From Georgenia wutianyii (lineage in GTDB: Bacteria > Actinomycetota > Actinomycetes > Actinomycetales > Actinomycetaceae): a stretch of DNA of 64,000 bases. Made by a program: the position numbers and the translations under genes. Under the pieces are notes generated by a model. The model saw only the letters and a list, made by a program, of their open reading frames with translations. It did no database searches and was not told the origin of the DNA. The stretch spans positions 2,232,001-2,296,000 of the forward strand of contig NZ_CP040899.1 in the NCBI RefSeq assembly GCF_006349365.1, read 5' to 3'. Positions 10,605 to 19,813 of this stretch are shown piece after piece. How positions within the stretch are numbered: position 1 is the first letter of the stretch; the number at the start of each line of letters is the position of its first letter.

Positions 10605-11663
10605 TCAGTCGGGCTTGCGGGCTCGGGAGGGCTGGACCCGGGAGGGCTCGCCGGGCATCTTCGGGTACTCCGGCGGGTAGGGCATGTCCCCCAGCCCTTC
10701 CTTCTCCTGCGCCGCGAAGAGCTCGAGGAGCGGCGTGAGGTCGTGGGCGACGTCGTCGATCTCGGCGTGCAGGTCGCCGAGCGCGGCGAAGCGCGCGGGC
10801 ATGGTGCGCACGGTGAGGTCGCGGGGGTCGACGTCGGGCAGCTCGTCCCAGGTGACCGGCGCGGAGACCGGCGCGTGCGCGAGCGGGCGGATGCTGTAGG
10901 CGCTGGCGATCGTACGGTCGCGGGCGTTCTGGTTGTAGTCGACGAAGATCGTCTCCCCGCGCTCCTCCTTCCACCAGTTCGTCGTCACCTTGCCGGGCAT
11001 CCGCCGCTCGAGCTCGCGGCCGAAGGCGATCGCCGCGTGCCGCACCTGGGTGAAGTCCCACCGCGGCTCGAGCCGGACGTAGATGTGCACCCCGCGGTTC
11101 CCCGACGTCTTGGGGAAGCCGCGCCACCCCAGCTCCGCGAGGTACTCGCGCGCCACCCCGGCCACCTCGACGGCGTCGGCGAAGTCGGTCCCCGGTTGAG
11201 GATCGAGGTCGATGCGCATCTCGTCGGGGTGGTCGACGTCGGCCCGGCGCACCGGCCAGGGGTGGAACGTGATGGTGCCGAGGTTCGCCGCCCACGCGAC
11301 GGCGGCGAGCTCGGTTGGGCACAGCTCGTCGGCCGTGCGCCCGCTGGGGAAGGCGATCTCCACCGTCTCGATCCAGTCCGGCACACCCTTCGCGGGGACA
11401 CGCTTCTGGTAGAACGCGTCACCGTGCGGGTCGCTCCTGGTGGCCCGCTTCATCCCCTCGCGCACGCCCTTGGGCCAGCGTTCGAGGGTGACCGGCCGCT
11501 CGCGCAGGGCACGGAGGATGCCGTCGCCGACGGCGAGGTAGTACTCGACGACGTCCTGCTTGGTGATCCCCGGCTCGGCGAAGACGATCCTGTCCCCGCT
11601 GGTGATCCGTACGGGCCGTCCGGCGACGTCGATCTCGACGGCGGGGCTCTTCGTCGGTGCCAT
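10605..11663 (-). CDS. LigD-type NHEJ polymerase/primase domain protein
   Basis: 352 residues, the archaeo-eukaryotic-primase-like polymerase found as LigD-Pol or as a stand-alone protein. Visible features are IVFAEPGITKQDVVEYYL at the N terminus, FYQKRVPAKG, the metal-binding DLDP in MRIDLDPQPGTDF, SGNRGVHIYVRLEP and VTTNWWKEERGETIFVDYNQNARDRTIASAYS. These residues fill gaps and add (ribo)nucleotides at broken ends. The tail ends in a basic low-complexity stretch. Together with the ligase at 7386 it reconstitutes a split LigD; no Ku gene is in the window. The start is the ATG at 11663. Confidence 0.93.
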   Translation of the reverse strand: MAPTKSPAVEIDVAGRPVRITSGDRIVFAEPGITKQDVVEYYLAVGDGILRALRERPVTLERWPKGVREGMKRATRSDPHGDAFYQKRVPAKGVPDWIETVEIAFPSGRTADELCPTELAAVAWAANLGTITFHPWPVRRADVDHPDEMRIDLDPQPGTDFADAVEVAGVAREYLAELGWRGFPKTSGNRGVHIYVRLEPRWDFTQVRHAAIAFGRELERRMPGKVTTNWWKEERGETIFVDYNQNARDRTIASAYSIRPLAHAPVSAPVTWDELPDVDPRDLTVRTMPARFAALGDLHAEIDDVAHDLTPLLELFAAQEKEGLGDMPYPPEYPKMPGEPSRVQPSRARKPD

Positions 11664-11814
11664 GGCCAGACGCTACCGCCCCGTCCTCCCGCGCGCCCCG
11701 GCGTCGAGATCCGACCGCCCGCGAGCCTCGCGAGCGCGGGTGGAACCTCGCCCGCGATGGCCGGTCTCGCCCGCGGTCGACATCAAGGCGGACCCGGGAC
11801 CGGCTCGCGTGCAG

Positions 11815-12969
11815 TCAGGGCCGGCCGGCCTCCCCACCCACCGGCTCGCCCTGCGCCCGGGCGAGCGCCGCGAGCACCCGCTGCCCGGTGCGCAGGTCCG
11901 CCCGGCCCTCGGCCAGCCCGGAGGACGGCGCGGCCCTCTCGGTGACCATGGCGTGGAAGGCCGCGAGCTCGTTCTCGAAGGCCTCCTCCTGCGCCCAGCG
12001 CAACGTCGTGCGCGCCTCTCCGTCCAGATCCCCGGCGCGCGCCGTGACGACGAGCTCGGTCGCGACGTTGAGGAGGTAGGGCACGGCGAAGGTCAGGCTC
12101 ACGCTGCCCTGCTCGTGGTGGACGGTGACGGTCTCGCGGTAGTCGGGGTAGTCGGCGATGAAGTGCCAGCCGAGGTGCAGCCGGGCGCCGGCCCCCACGT
12201 GCCCGGTGAGCTGGACGGAGCCGGGCACCCCGCCCCAGTGGGCGGCGGAGTCGATGGCCCTCACCCCGCCGGCGAGGTGCCGCAGCAGGGAGACGTCGTG
12301 GACGATCGAGCCGAGCACGACGTTCGTGTACGTCGTGCGCAGCCATGCCGACGCCCCGGCGCCCACCGCCCGGTCCACGGCCTCGACCGTGGGCCGCTGC
12401 GCCGCGTGGAGCACGGCGGGGTCGACGTCGTCTGCCGGTGGCAGCAGCCGGGCGAACCGCAGCTGGGCGTCGTCGGCGGGGTGGAGCACCTCGACGGTCA
12501 CGGCCCGCACGCGTCGGCCGGCCAGCTCCTGCCTGGCCCGGGCGACGGCCGGGTCGTACTCCTTCATGTACCCGACCAGGACGGCCGTGCGCGGGTCGCG
12601 CCCACGGTCGCGCAGCTCCCGCTCGACGGCGTCGACCTCCGCGACGCTCAGCGCCACCGGCTTCTCGCACAGCACCGGGATGCCCGCGCGGGCCAGGCGG
12701 AGCAGCGCGTCGCCGTGGCTCCCGCTCGTGGCGAGGACGACGCCGTCGACGCGCAGCCCGCCGGCGACGGCGGCGAGGAGCGCGTCGAGGTCGGCGAACC
12801 GGCGCTCGGCCGGGACGCCGTAGCGCTGCCCGAGCCGCGCGGCGCGGTCGGCGGACAGGTCGGTGAGCGCGGTGAGCTCGAACAGGTCCCAGCGTCGGGC
12901 GACGAGCGGCAGGTGGACGCTCTGCGCGATCCCGCCGAGCCCGACGACGGCGAGACGCACCCGGGTCAC
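11815..12969 (-). CDS. Gfo/Idh/MocA family oxidoreductase
   Basis: 384 residues. The N-terminal Rossmann fold starts VTRVRLAVVGLGGIAQSVH, followed by the family's nicotinamide-region signature VLCEKPVALSV. The C-terminal alpha/beta domain contains VHDVSLLRHLAGG (the position of the conserved His of sugar dehydrogenases) and YRETVTVHHEQGSVSLTF. Members oxidise or epimerise sugars and cyclitols with NAD(P). The GTG at 12969 overlaps the stop of the isomerase gene by 4 nt (GTGA). As the last of eight genes after a GH38 mannosidase and an isomerase, it likely processes a released sugar. The substrate is unknown. Confidence 0.87.
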   Translation of the reverse strand: MTRVRLAVVGLGGIAQSVHLPLVARRWDLFELTALTDLSADRAARLGQRYGVPAERRFADLDALLAAVAGGLRVDGVVLATSGSHGDALLRLARAGIPVLCEKPVALSVAEVDAVERELRDRGRDPRTAVLVGYMKEYDPAVARARQELAGRRVRAVTVEVLHPADDAQLRFARLLPPADDVDPAVLHAAQRPTVEAVDRAVGAGASAWLRTTYTNVVLGSIVHDVSLLRHLAGGVRAIDSAAHWGGVPGSVQLTGHVGAGARLHLGWHFIADYPDYRETVTVHHEQGSVSLTFAVPYLLNVATELVVTARAGDLDGEARTTLRWAQEEAFENELAAFHAMVTERAAPSSGLAEGRADLRTGQRVLAALARAQGEPVGGEAGRP

Positions 12970-13871
12970 GGGAACCACCGCCGCAGGACCTCGCGGTTGT
13001 GGACCTGGTCGGCCTGGGCGGTACCGGGCGGGTCGGCGGGGTCGGGGATGGTGTCCTGCTCGACCTCGAGCCAGCCCGCGTAACCCGAGGTGAGCACCGC
13101 CTCGACGACGGCGGGCACGTCGAGGTCGCCGGTGCCGAGCGGGACGAAGGCCTTGCCGGCCCACACGGTGCGCAGGTCGCCCTTGCCCCTGACGACGCCG
13201 TCGAGCACGGACTTGCGGGCGTCCTTGAGGTGGAGGTGGTTGATCCGGCTCCCCCAGCGCGCGAGGCCGTCGAGCGGGTCGCCGCCGCCGAGGATGAGGT
13301 GCCCGGTGTCGAGGGTGAGGCCCACCGTCGTGCGGTCGAGCAGCTCGTCGATCTCCTCCGGGGTCTCGACGAAGGTGCAGGCGTGGTGGTGGAAGGTCAC
13401 CTCCAGCCCGTGCTCGCCCGCGAGCGCCGCCGCGTGCTCGACGTTCGCGGCGTACCGGTCCCACTCCGCGGGTCGCAGCCCGAGGCCGGGCCCTCCCCCC
13501 GGGTTCGCCCGCCGCTGCGCCGATCCGGAGCAGGCGAGGGTGGGCTTGGGCGGGAGCCCGGGGTTCACCGGTGCCGCCTCGGCGAAGAACGCGAGGGCGT
13601 CGCGGTAGCCGGGCAGCGCAGCGGTGAAGGCGGCGTCGTCGGCGAACGGCAGGTCGACCCAGCCGCCGGCGAGCGCCAGGCCGTGCCGGCGCAGGTTCTC
13701 CCGCAGCCGCTCGCCCCGCCCGAACATGCCGATCGGGCCGGAGTCGATGCCGGTGTACCCGGCTGACGCGACGAGGCCGAGCAGCTCCTCGGGCCCGGGC
13801 AGTCGACCGCCGGCGCTCGCGCCGAGCTCGAAGACGCCGTAGCTCACCGGGGCGTTGGCCAGCGCGATCAC
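12966..13871 (-). CDS. TIM-barrel sugar phosphate isomerase/epimerase family protein
   Basis: 301 residues in the AP-endonuclease-2-like xylose isomerase TIM barrel family. It opens VIALANAPVSYGVFELG, has LEVTFHHHACTFVETPEEI, GLTLDTGHLILGGGDPL and INHLHLKDARKSVL (the metal-ligand strands of the fold), and closes YAGWLEVEQDT. This is the pattern of inosose dehydratase and keto-sugar epimerase relatives. The GTG at 13871 overlaps the mannosidase stop by 4 nt, and its own stop overlaps the oxidoreductase start. Pairing a barrel isomerase with a Gfo/Idh/MocA enzyme is seen in oxidised-sugar pathways, so a keto-sugar substrate is plausible (inference). Confidence 0.85.
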   Translation of the reverse strand: MIALANAPVSYGVFELGASAGGRLPGPEELLGLVASAGYTGIDSGPIGMFGRGERLRENLRRHGLALAGGWVDLPFADDAAFTAALPGYRDALAFFAEAAPVNPGLPPKPTLACSGSAQRRANPGGGPGLGLRPAEWDRYAANVEHAAALAGEHGLEVTFHHHACTFVETPEEIDELLDRTTVGLTLDTGHLILGGGDPLDGLARWGSRINHLHLKDARKSVLDGVVRGKGDLRTVWAGKAFVPLGTGDLDVPAVVEAVLTSGYAGWLEVEQDTIPDPADPPGTAQADQVHNREVLRRWFP

Positions 13872-16612
13872 CGGCCCTCCTCCGCCGGGCGCGGAGTGCT
13901 CGTGCCGGTCGGCGCACCGGCGACCCCGGGGGCGGTGCGCAGCGTGCGGACCTCGGCGCCGCGCAGCTCGCCCTCCGCCTGCGCCGGGGTGCCGCGCAGG
14001 TCGGTGACCGCCCAGCCGGCACCGTCGAGCGGGTCGAGGCGCACGTCCTGGGGCGAGCGGCTCATGCTCACCACCCGGGCCTCGACCGCGTCCTGTCCGA
14101 CCCGCCGGAGGCTCGAGAGGACGGCGCGGCCGCTCAGCGCGGGACCGGTGACGGGCGCGGGGAGCGGCCCGCCCGCAGGGGCGCCCCCACGCCGCACGAG
14201 AGGCTCGTGCCGGAACATCTCGGCCCACCGCGCGACCTCGGCCTCCTCCCACCCGCCCGCGTGCGGCATGACGGCGAGCCGCGTCCGCACCTCGGTGCCG
14301 AGGTACTGCGCCCCAGGCACCGGGATCTCCGAGCCCGCCGGCTCGTCGCGCAGCGGGTGGACGTTGACGCTCATCATCCCGATGGCGCGCAGCAGGGTGA
14401 GGGCCAGCTCGTCGCCATCCGGGCCGGGCACGACCTCGTACTCGGTGAGCTTGGCGAGCAGGACGTGGGCCGGGCCCGCGGAGACGAAGCCGGTCGCGGG
14501 GAACGTCGGCAGCGGGTACTCCCCCCAGCCTCCCTCGGCCGTCCGCCCGCGGCGGGTGACGTCGAACTGCCCCGCGGCGTGGGACTCACCGACCCGGGTG
14601 CCGAGGGGGACGTGCAACCGCAGCCGGTGGTCGCGCACGGTGTTGACGAGGCTGGTCGTGAGGCGGACGAACGGCTCGCCGGCCCGCAGCTCGACGAGCA
14701 TCCGCACGGCGAGCTCCTCGGTCTTCTCCAGCCGCCGGTCCGGGTCCTGCCGGTCGACGCCGAGCGGCAGGTCGTAGCGGCGCACGACCTCGACGACGGC
14801 GCGCAGCGGTCCGGCGGCGAGGACTGCGGTGTGCACCGAGCTCGGGGTGTCGAGGCCGCCGGCGTGGGCCAGGGGTCCGTAGTTGTAGGAGTCCCCGCGG
14901 TCCCCCTCGTCGACGAGACGCGCGAGGCCGTCGAGCACGGTGCCGTCCGCGCCGGTGACGGTGAGTGCGCCGTCGTCGCGGACGAGGACGTCGACCAGCT
15001 CACCGTGCAGCCGGGTGGGTGTGGCGCTGACCGGCGCCTGCGGGACGGCCGAGGTGCCGGGCCGGAGGGCGACGTGGCCCAGGGGCGGGACCTCAGCGGC
15101 GACGACGACGCGCCGCCGCGGGCGCGCGGTCGTCACCACCCGCCAGTGACGGTCGGGGTCCTCGGCGGCTGCCGCCCGGACCTCCGCGGTGAGGGCGGCG
15201 AGGTCGAAGAACCCGTCGGCCACCTCGGCGACCTCGAGGCGCAGCGTGTCCGCCCCCCATGCGTACCCGGTGACCTGCTGGCCGAACAGCTCGCGGCCGT
15301 GGATGCGGCGCAGCACCCGCACGAGGTCGGCGCCCCTCATCCACTCGTCCCCCAGGGCGGTGGGCAGCCCGCCGACGTCCTGGCCACCCGCCGTCTCGGA
15401 GGTCAGCAGCTCGGCCTGCACGGTGCGCGCCCACGGCAGCGTGTTGGCGAGGACGTAGGCGTCGGCGGGGACGTCCCGTGCGAGGCCGTCGAGCACCCGC
15501 TCGGTCACGCCCCGGCCGATCGCGGTCGCGGACGCGAGCCTGGTGGCGACCTGCTCGGCCGTCTCGTCCACCCCGCAGCCGGTGATCGAGTCGTGCGCGG
15601 TGCACTCCACCACCCGGTACCAGGCGAGCTCGAAGAAGGACCGGTGGTCCTCCCGTCCGTACAGGGCGTCGAGCCGCTCGGCCTGGGTGAGGACGAGCTC
15701 GGCGCCGGCCATCGCGGCCTTGAGGTTCGTGCGCACGGAGAAGACACCGGGCAGGAGGTTGCCGCGGGCGTGGGAGCGCAGCTCGCCGGTCACCTGCGGC
15801 AGCGCGGCGAGCGCGGCCGGGTCGGTGGGTCGGCCGGCGAGGTACTCGGTGAGGGTCGCCACCCGGACCACCGGCGCGTGGCCGGCGGCCCGGTTGTGTG
15901 CCCGCACCCTGTCCATGAGGTCCGGCGGCGGGGCCATGTGGTCGGTGCCGAACATCCCGAGCACCGGGTCGGAGCCGTACCAGGGTCGGGTCTCGGCGCG
16001 GTAGCGGGTGGCCAGCTCGGTGAGCCGGTCCGGGACGGCGAACATGTCCAGGGCGGAGCCGTAGCCGTCGAACAGGTACTCGGCGCGGACGGCGGAGCCG
16101 TCCGGGGCGCGCCAGGCGAAGGCGTGCTCGTCGACCGCGCTCGGCACCCCACGCCACAGCGCGGCGTGGGCGATGCCGAAGCCCCGCAGGATCTGCGGCA
16201 TCTGGGCGGTATGGCCGAACATGTCGGGCAGGTAGCCCACCGGCATCGCCCCGCCCAGCCGCTCGGCGTGGACCAGACCGAGCTCGAGATTGCGCACGAT
16301 GGTCTCCCCGTCGCAGCAGAACTCGTCGAGGAGGATGAGGAAGGGCCCCACGGCCAGACGCCCGTCCCGCACGAGGGCGCGCACGCGCTCGCGCCGCTCC
16401 GGCCTGATCTCGAGGTAGTCCTCGATCGCCGCGGTCTGCCCGTCGAGGGTGAAGCGGAACTCCGGGTCGGTCTCGAGGCGGTCGACGACGTCGTCGAGGA
16501 CGTGGACGAGACGGAGCCGGAAGACGTCGTGCGGCTCGTACCACTCCCGGTCCCAGTGGGTGTGCGGGACGAGGACGATGCCCGGCTCGGCGGTGGGCGG
16601 GGCGGTGGTCAT
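13868..16612 (-). CDS. Alpha-mannosidase, glycoside hydrolase family 38
   Basis: 914 residues, full length for GH38. The zinc-binding HTHWDREWY lies at about residues 18-26. The nucleophile aspartate is in GYLPDMFGHTAQMPQIL and the second zinc region is ECTAHDSITGCGVDE. The middle and C-terminal beta-sandwich domains follow (for example NYGPLAHAGG and HVLLAKLTEYEVV). It has no signal peptide, so it acts inside the cell on imported mannosides. The ATG at 16612 has CGGAG about 6 nt upstream and lies 10 bp after the PHP gene. It is the defining enzyme of the 12-22 kb operon. Confidence 0.94.
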   Translation of the reverse strand: MTTAPPTAEPGIVLVPHTHWDREWYEPHDVFRLRLVHVLDDVVDRLETDPEFRFTLDGQTAAIEDYLEIRPERRERVRALVRDGRLAVGPFLILLDEFCCDGETIVRNLELGLVHAERLGGAMPVGYLPDMFGHTAQMPQILRGFGIAHAALWRGVPSAVDEHAFAWRAPDGSAVRAEYLFDGYGSALDMFAVPDRLTELATRYRAETRPWYGSDPVLGMFGTDHMAPPPDLMDRVRAHNRAAGHAPVVRVATLTEYLAGRPTDPAALAALPQVTGELRSHARGNLLPGVFSVRTNLKAAMAGAELVLTQAERLDALYGREDHRSFFELAWYRVVECTAHDSITGCGVDETAEQVATRLASATAIGRGVTERVLDGLARDVPADAYVLANTLPWARTVQAELLTSETAGGQDVGGLPTALGDEWMRGADLVRVLRRIHGRELFGQQVTGYAWGADTLRLEVAEVADGFFDLAALTAEVRAAAAEDPDRHWRVVTTARPRRRVVVAAEVPPLGHVALRPGTSAVPQAPVSATPTRLHGELVDVLVRDDGALTVTGADGTVLDGLARLVDEGDRGDSYNYGPLAHAGGLDTPSSVHTAVLAAGPLRAVVEVVRRYDLPLGVDRQDPDRRLEKTEELAVRMLVELRAGEPFVRLTTSLVNTVRDHRLRLHVPLGTRVGESHAAGQFDVTRRGRTAEGGWGEYPLPTFPATGFVSAGPAHVLLAKLTEYEVVPGPDGDELALTLLRAIGMMSVNVHPLRDEPAGSEIPVPGAQYLGTEVRTRLAVMPHAGGWEEAEVARWAEMFRHEPLVRRGGAPAGGPLPAPVTGPALSGRAVLSSLRRVGQDAVEARVVSMSRSPQDVRLDPLDGAGWAVTDLRGTPAQAEGELRGAEVRTLRTAPGVAGAPTGTSTPRPAEEGR

Positions 16613-16622
16613 GGGACTCCGT

Positions 16623-17864
16623 TCAGCAGAGGGCGAGGACGCGCCGGTCGGCGTCGTGCAGGTGCAGGAGCCCGCGGCCCCACGCACCGGGGACGGTCTG
16701 GTGGTCGCTGGTGATCCGCAGCCAGCGGCCCTCGGCGTCCTCCAGGACGGCGTCCTCGGCACCGACGGCGACGACGTCGTCCTCGACGCGCAGCAGCACC
16801 GGGGCCGACAGCGGCCGGGGGACGCCGTCCGGACCGACCCCGACGCTCACCGCGGTGCGCCCGGCCAGGACCGCCGCGAGGATCGCCTCCGGGGAGTCGT
16901 CGGCTGCCGCGACCCACGTCGTCGGCGTCCCGAGGGTCCAGCCCTGCTCGGGCCGGTGGAAGTCGCTCCCACCCAGGACGGCGCGAGCGTCCCAGCGCTG
17001 CTGGAACGCGATGGCGCCGGTGTGGGTGAGGTCGCGGAACCACGACACGTGCCAGACCTCGAGCGCCGCGGGCAGCGTGTCGAGGGGGTGGAGCCAGGCG
17101 CAGTCCGCGTCGATCGGGTGGTTGACGCTGAGCACTCCCCCGCGGGCGGCGACCTCCCGCACCCAGGTGGTGGCCGGAGCGCGGAAGTCGACCCAGCCGA
17201 TGTCGCCGAGCGCGTTGGCGTGCCCGCGGGCCGCCGTCACCTCCTGGCCGGGCAGCAGCGTGATGCCGTGCTCGGCACCCAGCGGCGGGAGGTGGGGGTG
17301 GTGGCTCACCGTGTTGTGGTCGGTGACGGCGACGAAGTCGAGGCCGGCGCGCACCCCGCGGACGGCGAGCTCGCCGATGCTCTCGCTGCCGTCGGAGTGG
17401 ACGGTGTGGGCGTGGAAGTCACCCGCGTACCAGCGCAGTCCGGGCGGGGCGGGCAGGTCCCGGTCGCTGCCCCGCACCGCGCGCCGGACCGGGGCGGGGC
17501 GCCGTTCCTGCTCCGGCGGCTCGGTGGCCGGGACGCTGATCTCGACGGTGACCTCGAGGCCCTCGGCGGGGAGCTGGTGCAGCCCGAGGACGACGTGCCA
17601 GGTCCCGGGCTCGAGCTCACCGGGCAGGTAGCCGGGCGTGGCCGCGGCGGGCGTGATGGAGAAGCGGTCGCGGGCACCGCCGGACCAGCCGCGCCACCCG
17701 TCGGGACCCTCGCACCCGAGGTCGACCACCCCTCGGCCCCTGTCGTAGGACAGCCTCACGCCCAGCGACGGGCTGCCGGCGGGCACGTCGAAGGGCACCG
17801 GGTGGTACCGGCGGGCGATCTGGTCCTCCGGCGTGAGGTGGAGCCGCTCGACGGCGCGGGCCAC
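16623..17864 (-). CDS. CehA/McbA family PHP-domain metallohydrolase
   Basis: 413 residues. The first 140 or so form a beta-sandwich-like region. The PHP metal-binding motifs follow: YAGDFHAHTVHSDGSESI (HxH and D), FVAVTDHNTVSHH, LLPGQEVTAARGHANAL, GGVLSVNHPIDAD and ARAVLGGSDFHRPE. This order defines CehA/McbA-type phosphodiesterases or hydrolases, some of which attack carbamate esters and phosphodiesters. There is no signal peptide. It starts with GTG at 17864, directly abutting the ATPase stop at 17865. Its role in the mannoside operon may be to remove a phosphodiester or ester decoration (inference). Confidence 0.87.
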   Translation of the reverse strand: MARAVERLHLTPEDQIARRYHPVPFDVPAGSPSLGVRLSYDRGRGVVDLGCEGPDGWRGWSGGARDRFSITPAAATPGYLPGELEPGTWHVVLGLHQLPAEGLEVTVEISVPATEPPEQERRPAPVRRAVRGSDRDLPAPPGLRWYAGDFHAHTVHSDGSESIGELAVRGVRAGLDFVAVTDHNTVSHHPHLPPLGAEHGITLLPGQEVTAARGHANALGDIGWVDFRAPATTWVREVAARGGVLSVNHPIDADCAWLHPLDTLPAALEVWHVSWFRDLTHTGAIAFQQRWDARAVLGGSDFHRPEQGWTLGTPTTWVAAADDSPEAILAAVLAGRTAVSVGVGPDGVPRPLSAPVLLRVEDDVVAVGAEDAVLEDAEGRWLRITSDHQTVPGAWGRGLLHLHDADRRVLALC

Positions 17865-18929
17865 CTAGATCCGCTCCGTCGTCCCGGCGTCGAAGACGAG
17901 GCTGCGGCGGGGCGAGGCCTCCACCCAGCCCCGGTCGCCGGGCTCGGGGGCGTCCTCCTCGGCGACGACGAGCTGGAGCCGGGTCTCCCCCGACATGACA
18001 GTGACGAGGGTGGCGGCGCCGAGGTTCTCGGTGACGCCCACCTCGCCGGGGACCCCGACGGGGACCGGCTCGCGCGACCAGCGCAGGTACTCCGGGCGCG
18101 CGCCCCACACCACCGCCCTGCCCTCGGCCGGCCGTACCCCGTCCGGAAGCGGGACGGTGCCCTCGCCCATCGGCAGCGCGCCGTCGCGGACCTCGGTCTC
18201 GACGAGGTTCATCGGCGTGGACCCGATGAAGGAGGCGACGAACGTGTTGACCGGCCGCTGGAAGATCTCCTGGGGGGTGCCGATCTGCTGCAGCCGCCCG
18301 CTCCTCATGACGGCGATCCGGTCGGCGAGCGCGAGCGCCTCGGCCTGGTCGTGGGTGACGAAGACGGTGGTGACGCCGAGGTCGCGCTGGAGCTCCTTGA
18401 GGAACGTGCGGGCCTCCAGACGCAGCCGCGCGTCGAGGTTGGACAGGGGCTCGTCGAGGAGGAGCACCTCGGGCTCGGTGGCCACGGCCCGGGCCAGGGC
18501 CACGCGCTGCTGCTGCCCGCCGGAGAGCTGGGCGGGGCGGCGCTCGCTCAACCCGTCGAGGGCGAGGCCGTCGGCCACGGAGACCGCCTTCGCGCGGCGG
18601 GTCTCGCGCCTGACCTTCCTGATCTTCAACGGGTAGGCGATGTTGTCGGCGACGTCCATGTGCGGGAAGAGGGCGTAGTCCTGGAAGACCATCGCCACGC
18701 CTCGTTCGCCGGGCTCGGCGTTCGTCACGTCCCGCTCCCCGATGTGGAGGGTGCCCTCGGTGATGGCCTCGAGGCCGGCGATGGACCGCAGGAGCGTGGT
18801 CTTCCCGCAGCCGGATGGTCCGAGGAGGGCGAAGAACTCGCCGTGGGCGATGGTGACGTCCACGCCGTCGACGCCGCGGACGCCTCCGGGGTACTCCTTG
18901 ACCAGCGCGGTCGTGGTGATTGCGGCCAT
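17865..18929 (-). CDS. Sugar ABC transporter ATP-binding protein (MsmK/UgpC type)
   Basis: 354 residues. Walker A is LLGPSGCGKTT, the Q loop MVFQDYALFPHM, the signature QLSGGQQQRVALARA, Walker B VLLLDEPLSNLD and the switch His VFVTHDQAEALAL. A C-terminal TOBE-type regulatory domain follows (VVWGARPEYLRW). Such ATPases energise CUT1 sugar importers, and here the partner permeases are encoded directly upstream. The ATG at 18929 shares one base with the permease stop. Actinobacteria often use one MsmK for several importers; having its own gene in the operon suggests a dedicated ATPase. Confidence 0.94.
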   Translation of the reverse strand: MAAITTTALVKEYPGGVRGVDGVDVTIAHGEFFALLGPSGCGKTTLLRSIAGLEAITEGTLHIGERDVTNAEPGERGVAMVFQDYALFPHMDVADNIAYPLKIRKVRRETRRAKAVSVADGLALDGLSERRPAQLSGGQQQRVALARAVATEPEVLLLDEPLSNLDARLRLEARTFLKELQRDLGVTTVFVTHDQAEALALADRIAVMRSGRLQQIGTPQEIFQRPVNTFVASFIGSTPMNLVETEVRDGALPMGEGTVPLPDGVRPAEGRAVVWGARPEYLRWSREPVPVGVPGEVGVTENLGAATLVTVMSGETRLQLVVAEEDAPEPGDRGWVEASPRRSLVFDAGTTERI

Positions 18930-19813
18930 CAGGACTTGATCCCTCCGTGGAAGCGGAACCCGTACCGGCGGTTGACGAGGAAGTACATGAGGATGACCGG
19001 CACGGAGAAGACGAGTGAGAACGCGGAGATGAGGCTGAGGTCCGCCTGGCCGCTCTCGGTGTAGAAGGTGTACATGATCACCGCGGCGGGCTGGGCCTCC
19101 GGGGAGCGCAGGAGGATGTAGGGCAGCAGGAAGTTGCCCCACACCTGGACCAGCGCCCACACCGCGACGAAGGCCAGTCCGGGGCGCGCGATCGGCACGA
19201 CGACGTGCCGCAGGATCTGGCCGGGGCGCGCGCCGTAGAGCCGGGCGGACTCCTCGTAGGACCGCGGGATGGAGTCCATGAAGTCCTTGAGGATGAAGAT
19301 CACCGTGGGCAGCACCCCGCCGGACAGGGCGAGGACGACCCCGGTCTGGGTGTTGACCAGCCCGGTCGCGACCATGAGCTGGAACAGCGGCACCATCGCC
19401 GCGGTGCCGGTGACGACCGAGGAGAGCAGGAGCAGCGCGTAGAGCAGCCCGTCCCGGCCCGGGATTCGCACCCGCGACAGCGCGTAGGCGGCGAGCGAGC
19501 CGAGCACGACGACGACGGCGACCGTCCCCAGCCCGAGGACGAGCGAGTTGCCGATCGAGCGCAGCGCGTAGGGGTTCTCCGCGAGGACGGTGAAGTTGCC
19601 GAGCGTCCAGTCCGGCCAGCTCACCGTCATCGTCGGTGTGGAGTTGAACGGCTGGGTGACCAGCCAGGCCAGCGGGAGGGCGAAGAAGAAGCCGACGAGG
19701 ACCATCGCGACGACGAACAGCACGCGCACGACGAACGTGCGCACGGCGCGCCGGCCGGTGGCCGAGGGGAGGGCGGTGCGCCGCTCGGCGGTGGGAGCGG
19801 TGGTCGTGGTCAT
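18929..19813 (-). CDS. Carbohydrate ABC transporter permease (MalG/CUT1 type)
   Basis: 294 residues with six predicted membrane segments. The first is at about residues 28-52 (VLFVVAMVLVGFFFALPLAWL). The cytoplasmic EAA loop, YEESARLYGARPGQILRHVVVP, contacts the ATPase. The C terminus VNRRYGFRFHGGIKS matches MalG-type proteins. It forms the channel with the permease at 19810-20754. The ATG at 19813 overlaps the upstream stop by 4 nt (ATGA). Confidence 0.93.
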   Translation of the reverse strand: MTTTTAPTAERRTALPSATGRRAVRTFVVRVLFVVAMVLVGFFFALPLAWLVTQPFNSTPTMTVSWPDWTLGNFTVLAENPYALRSIGNSLVLGLGTVAVVVVLGSLAAYALSRVRIPGRDGLLYALLLLSSVVTGTAAMVPLFQLMVATGLVNTQTGVVLALSGGVLPTVIFILKDFMDSIPRSYEESARLYGARPGQILRHVVVPIARPGLAFVAVWALVQVWGNFLLPYILLRSPEAQPAAVIMYTFYTESGQADLSLISAFSLVFSVPVILMYFLVNRRYGFRFHGGIKS

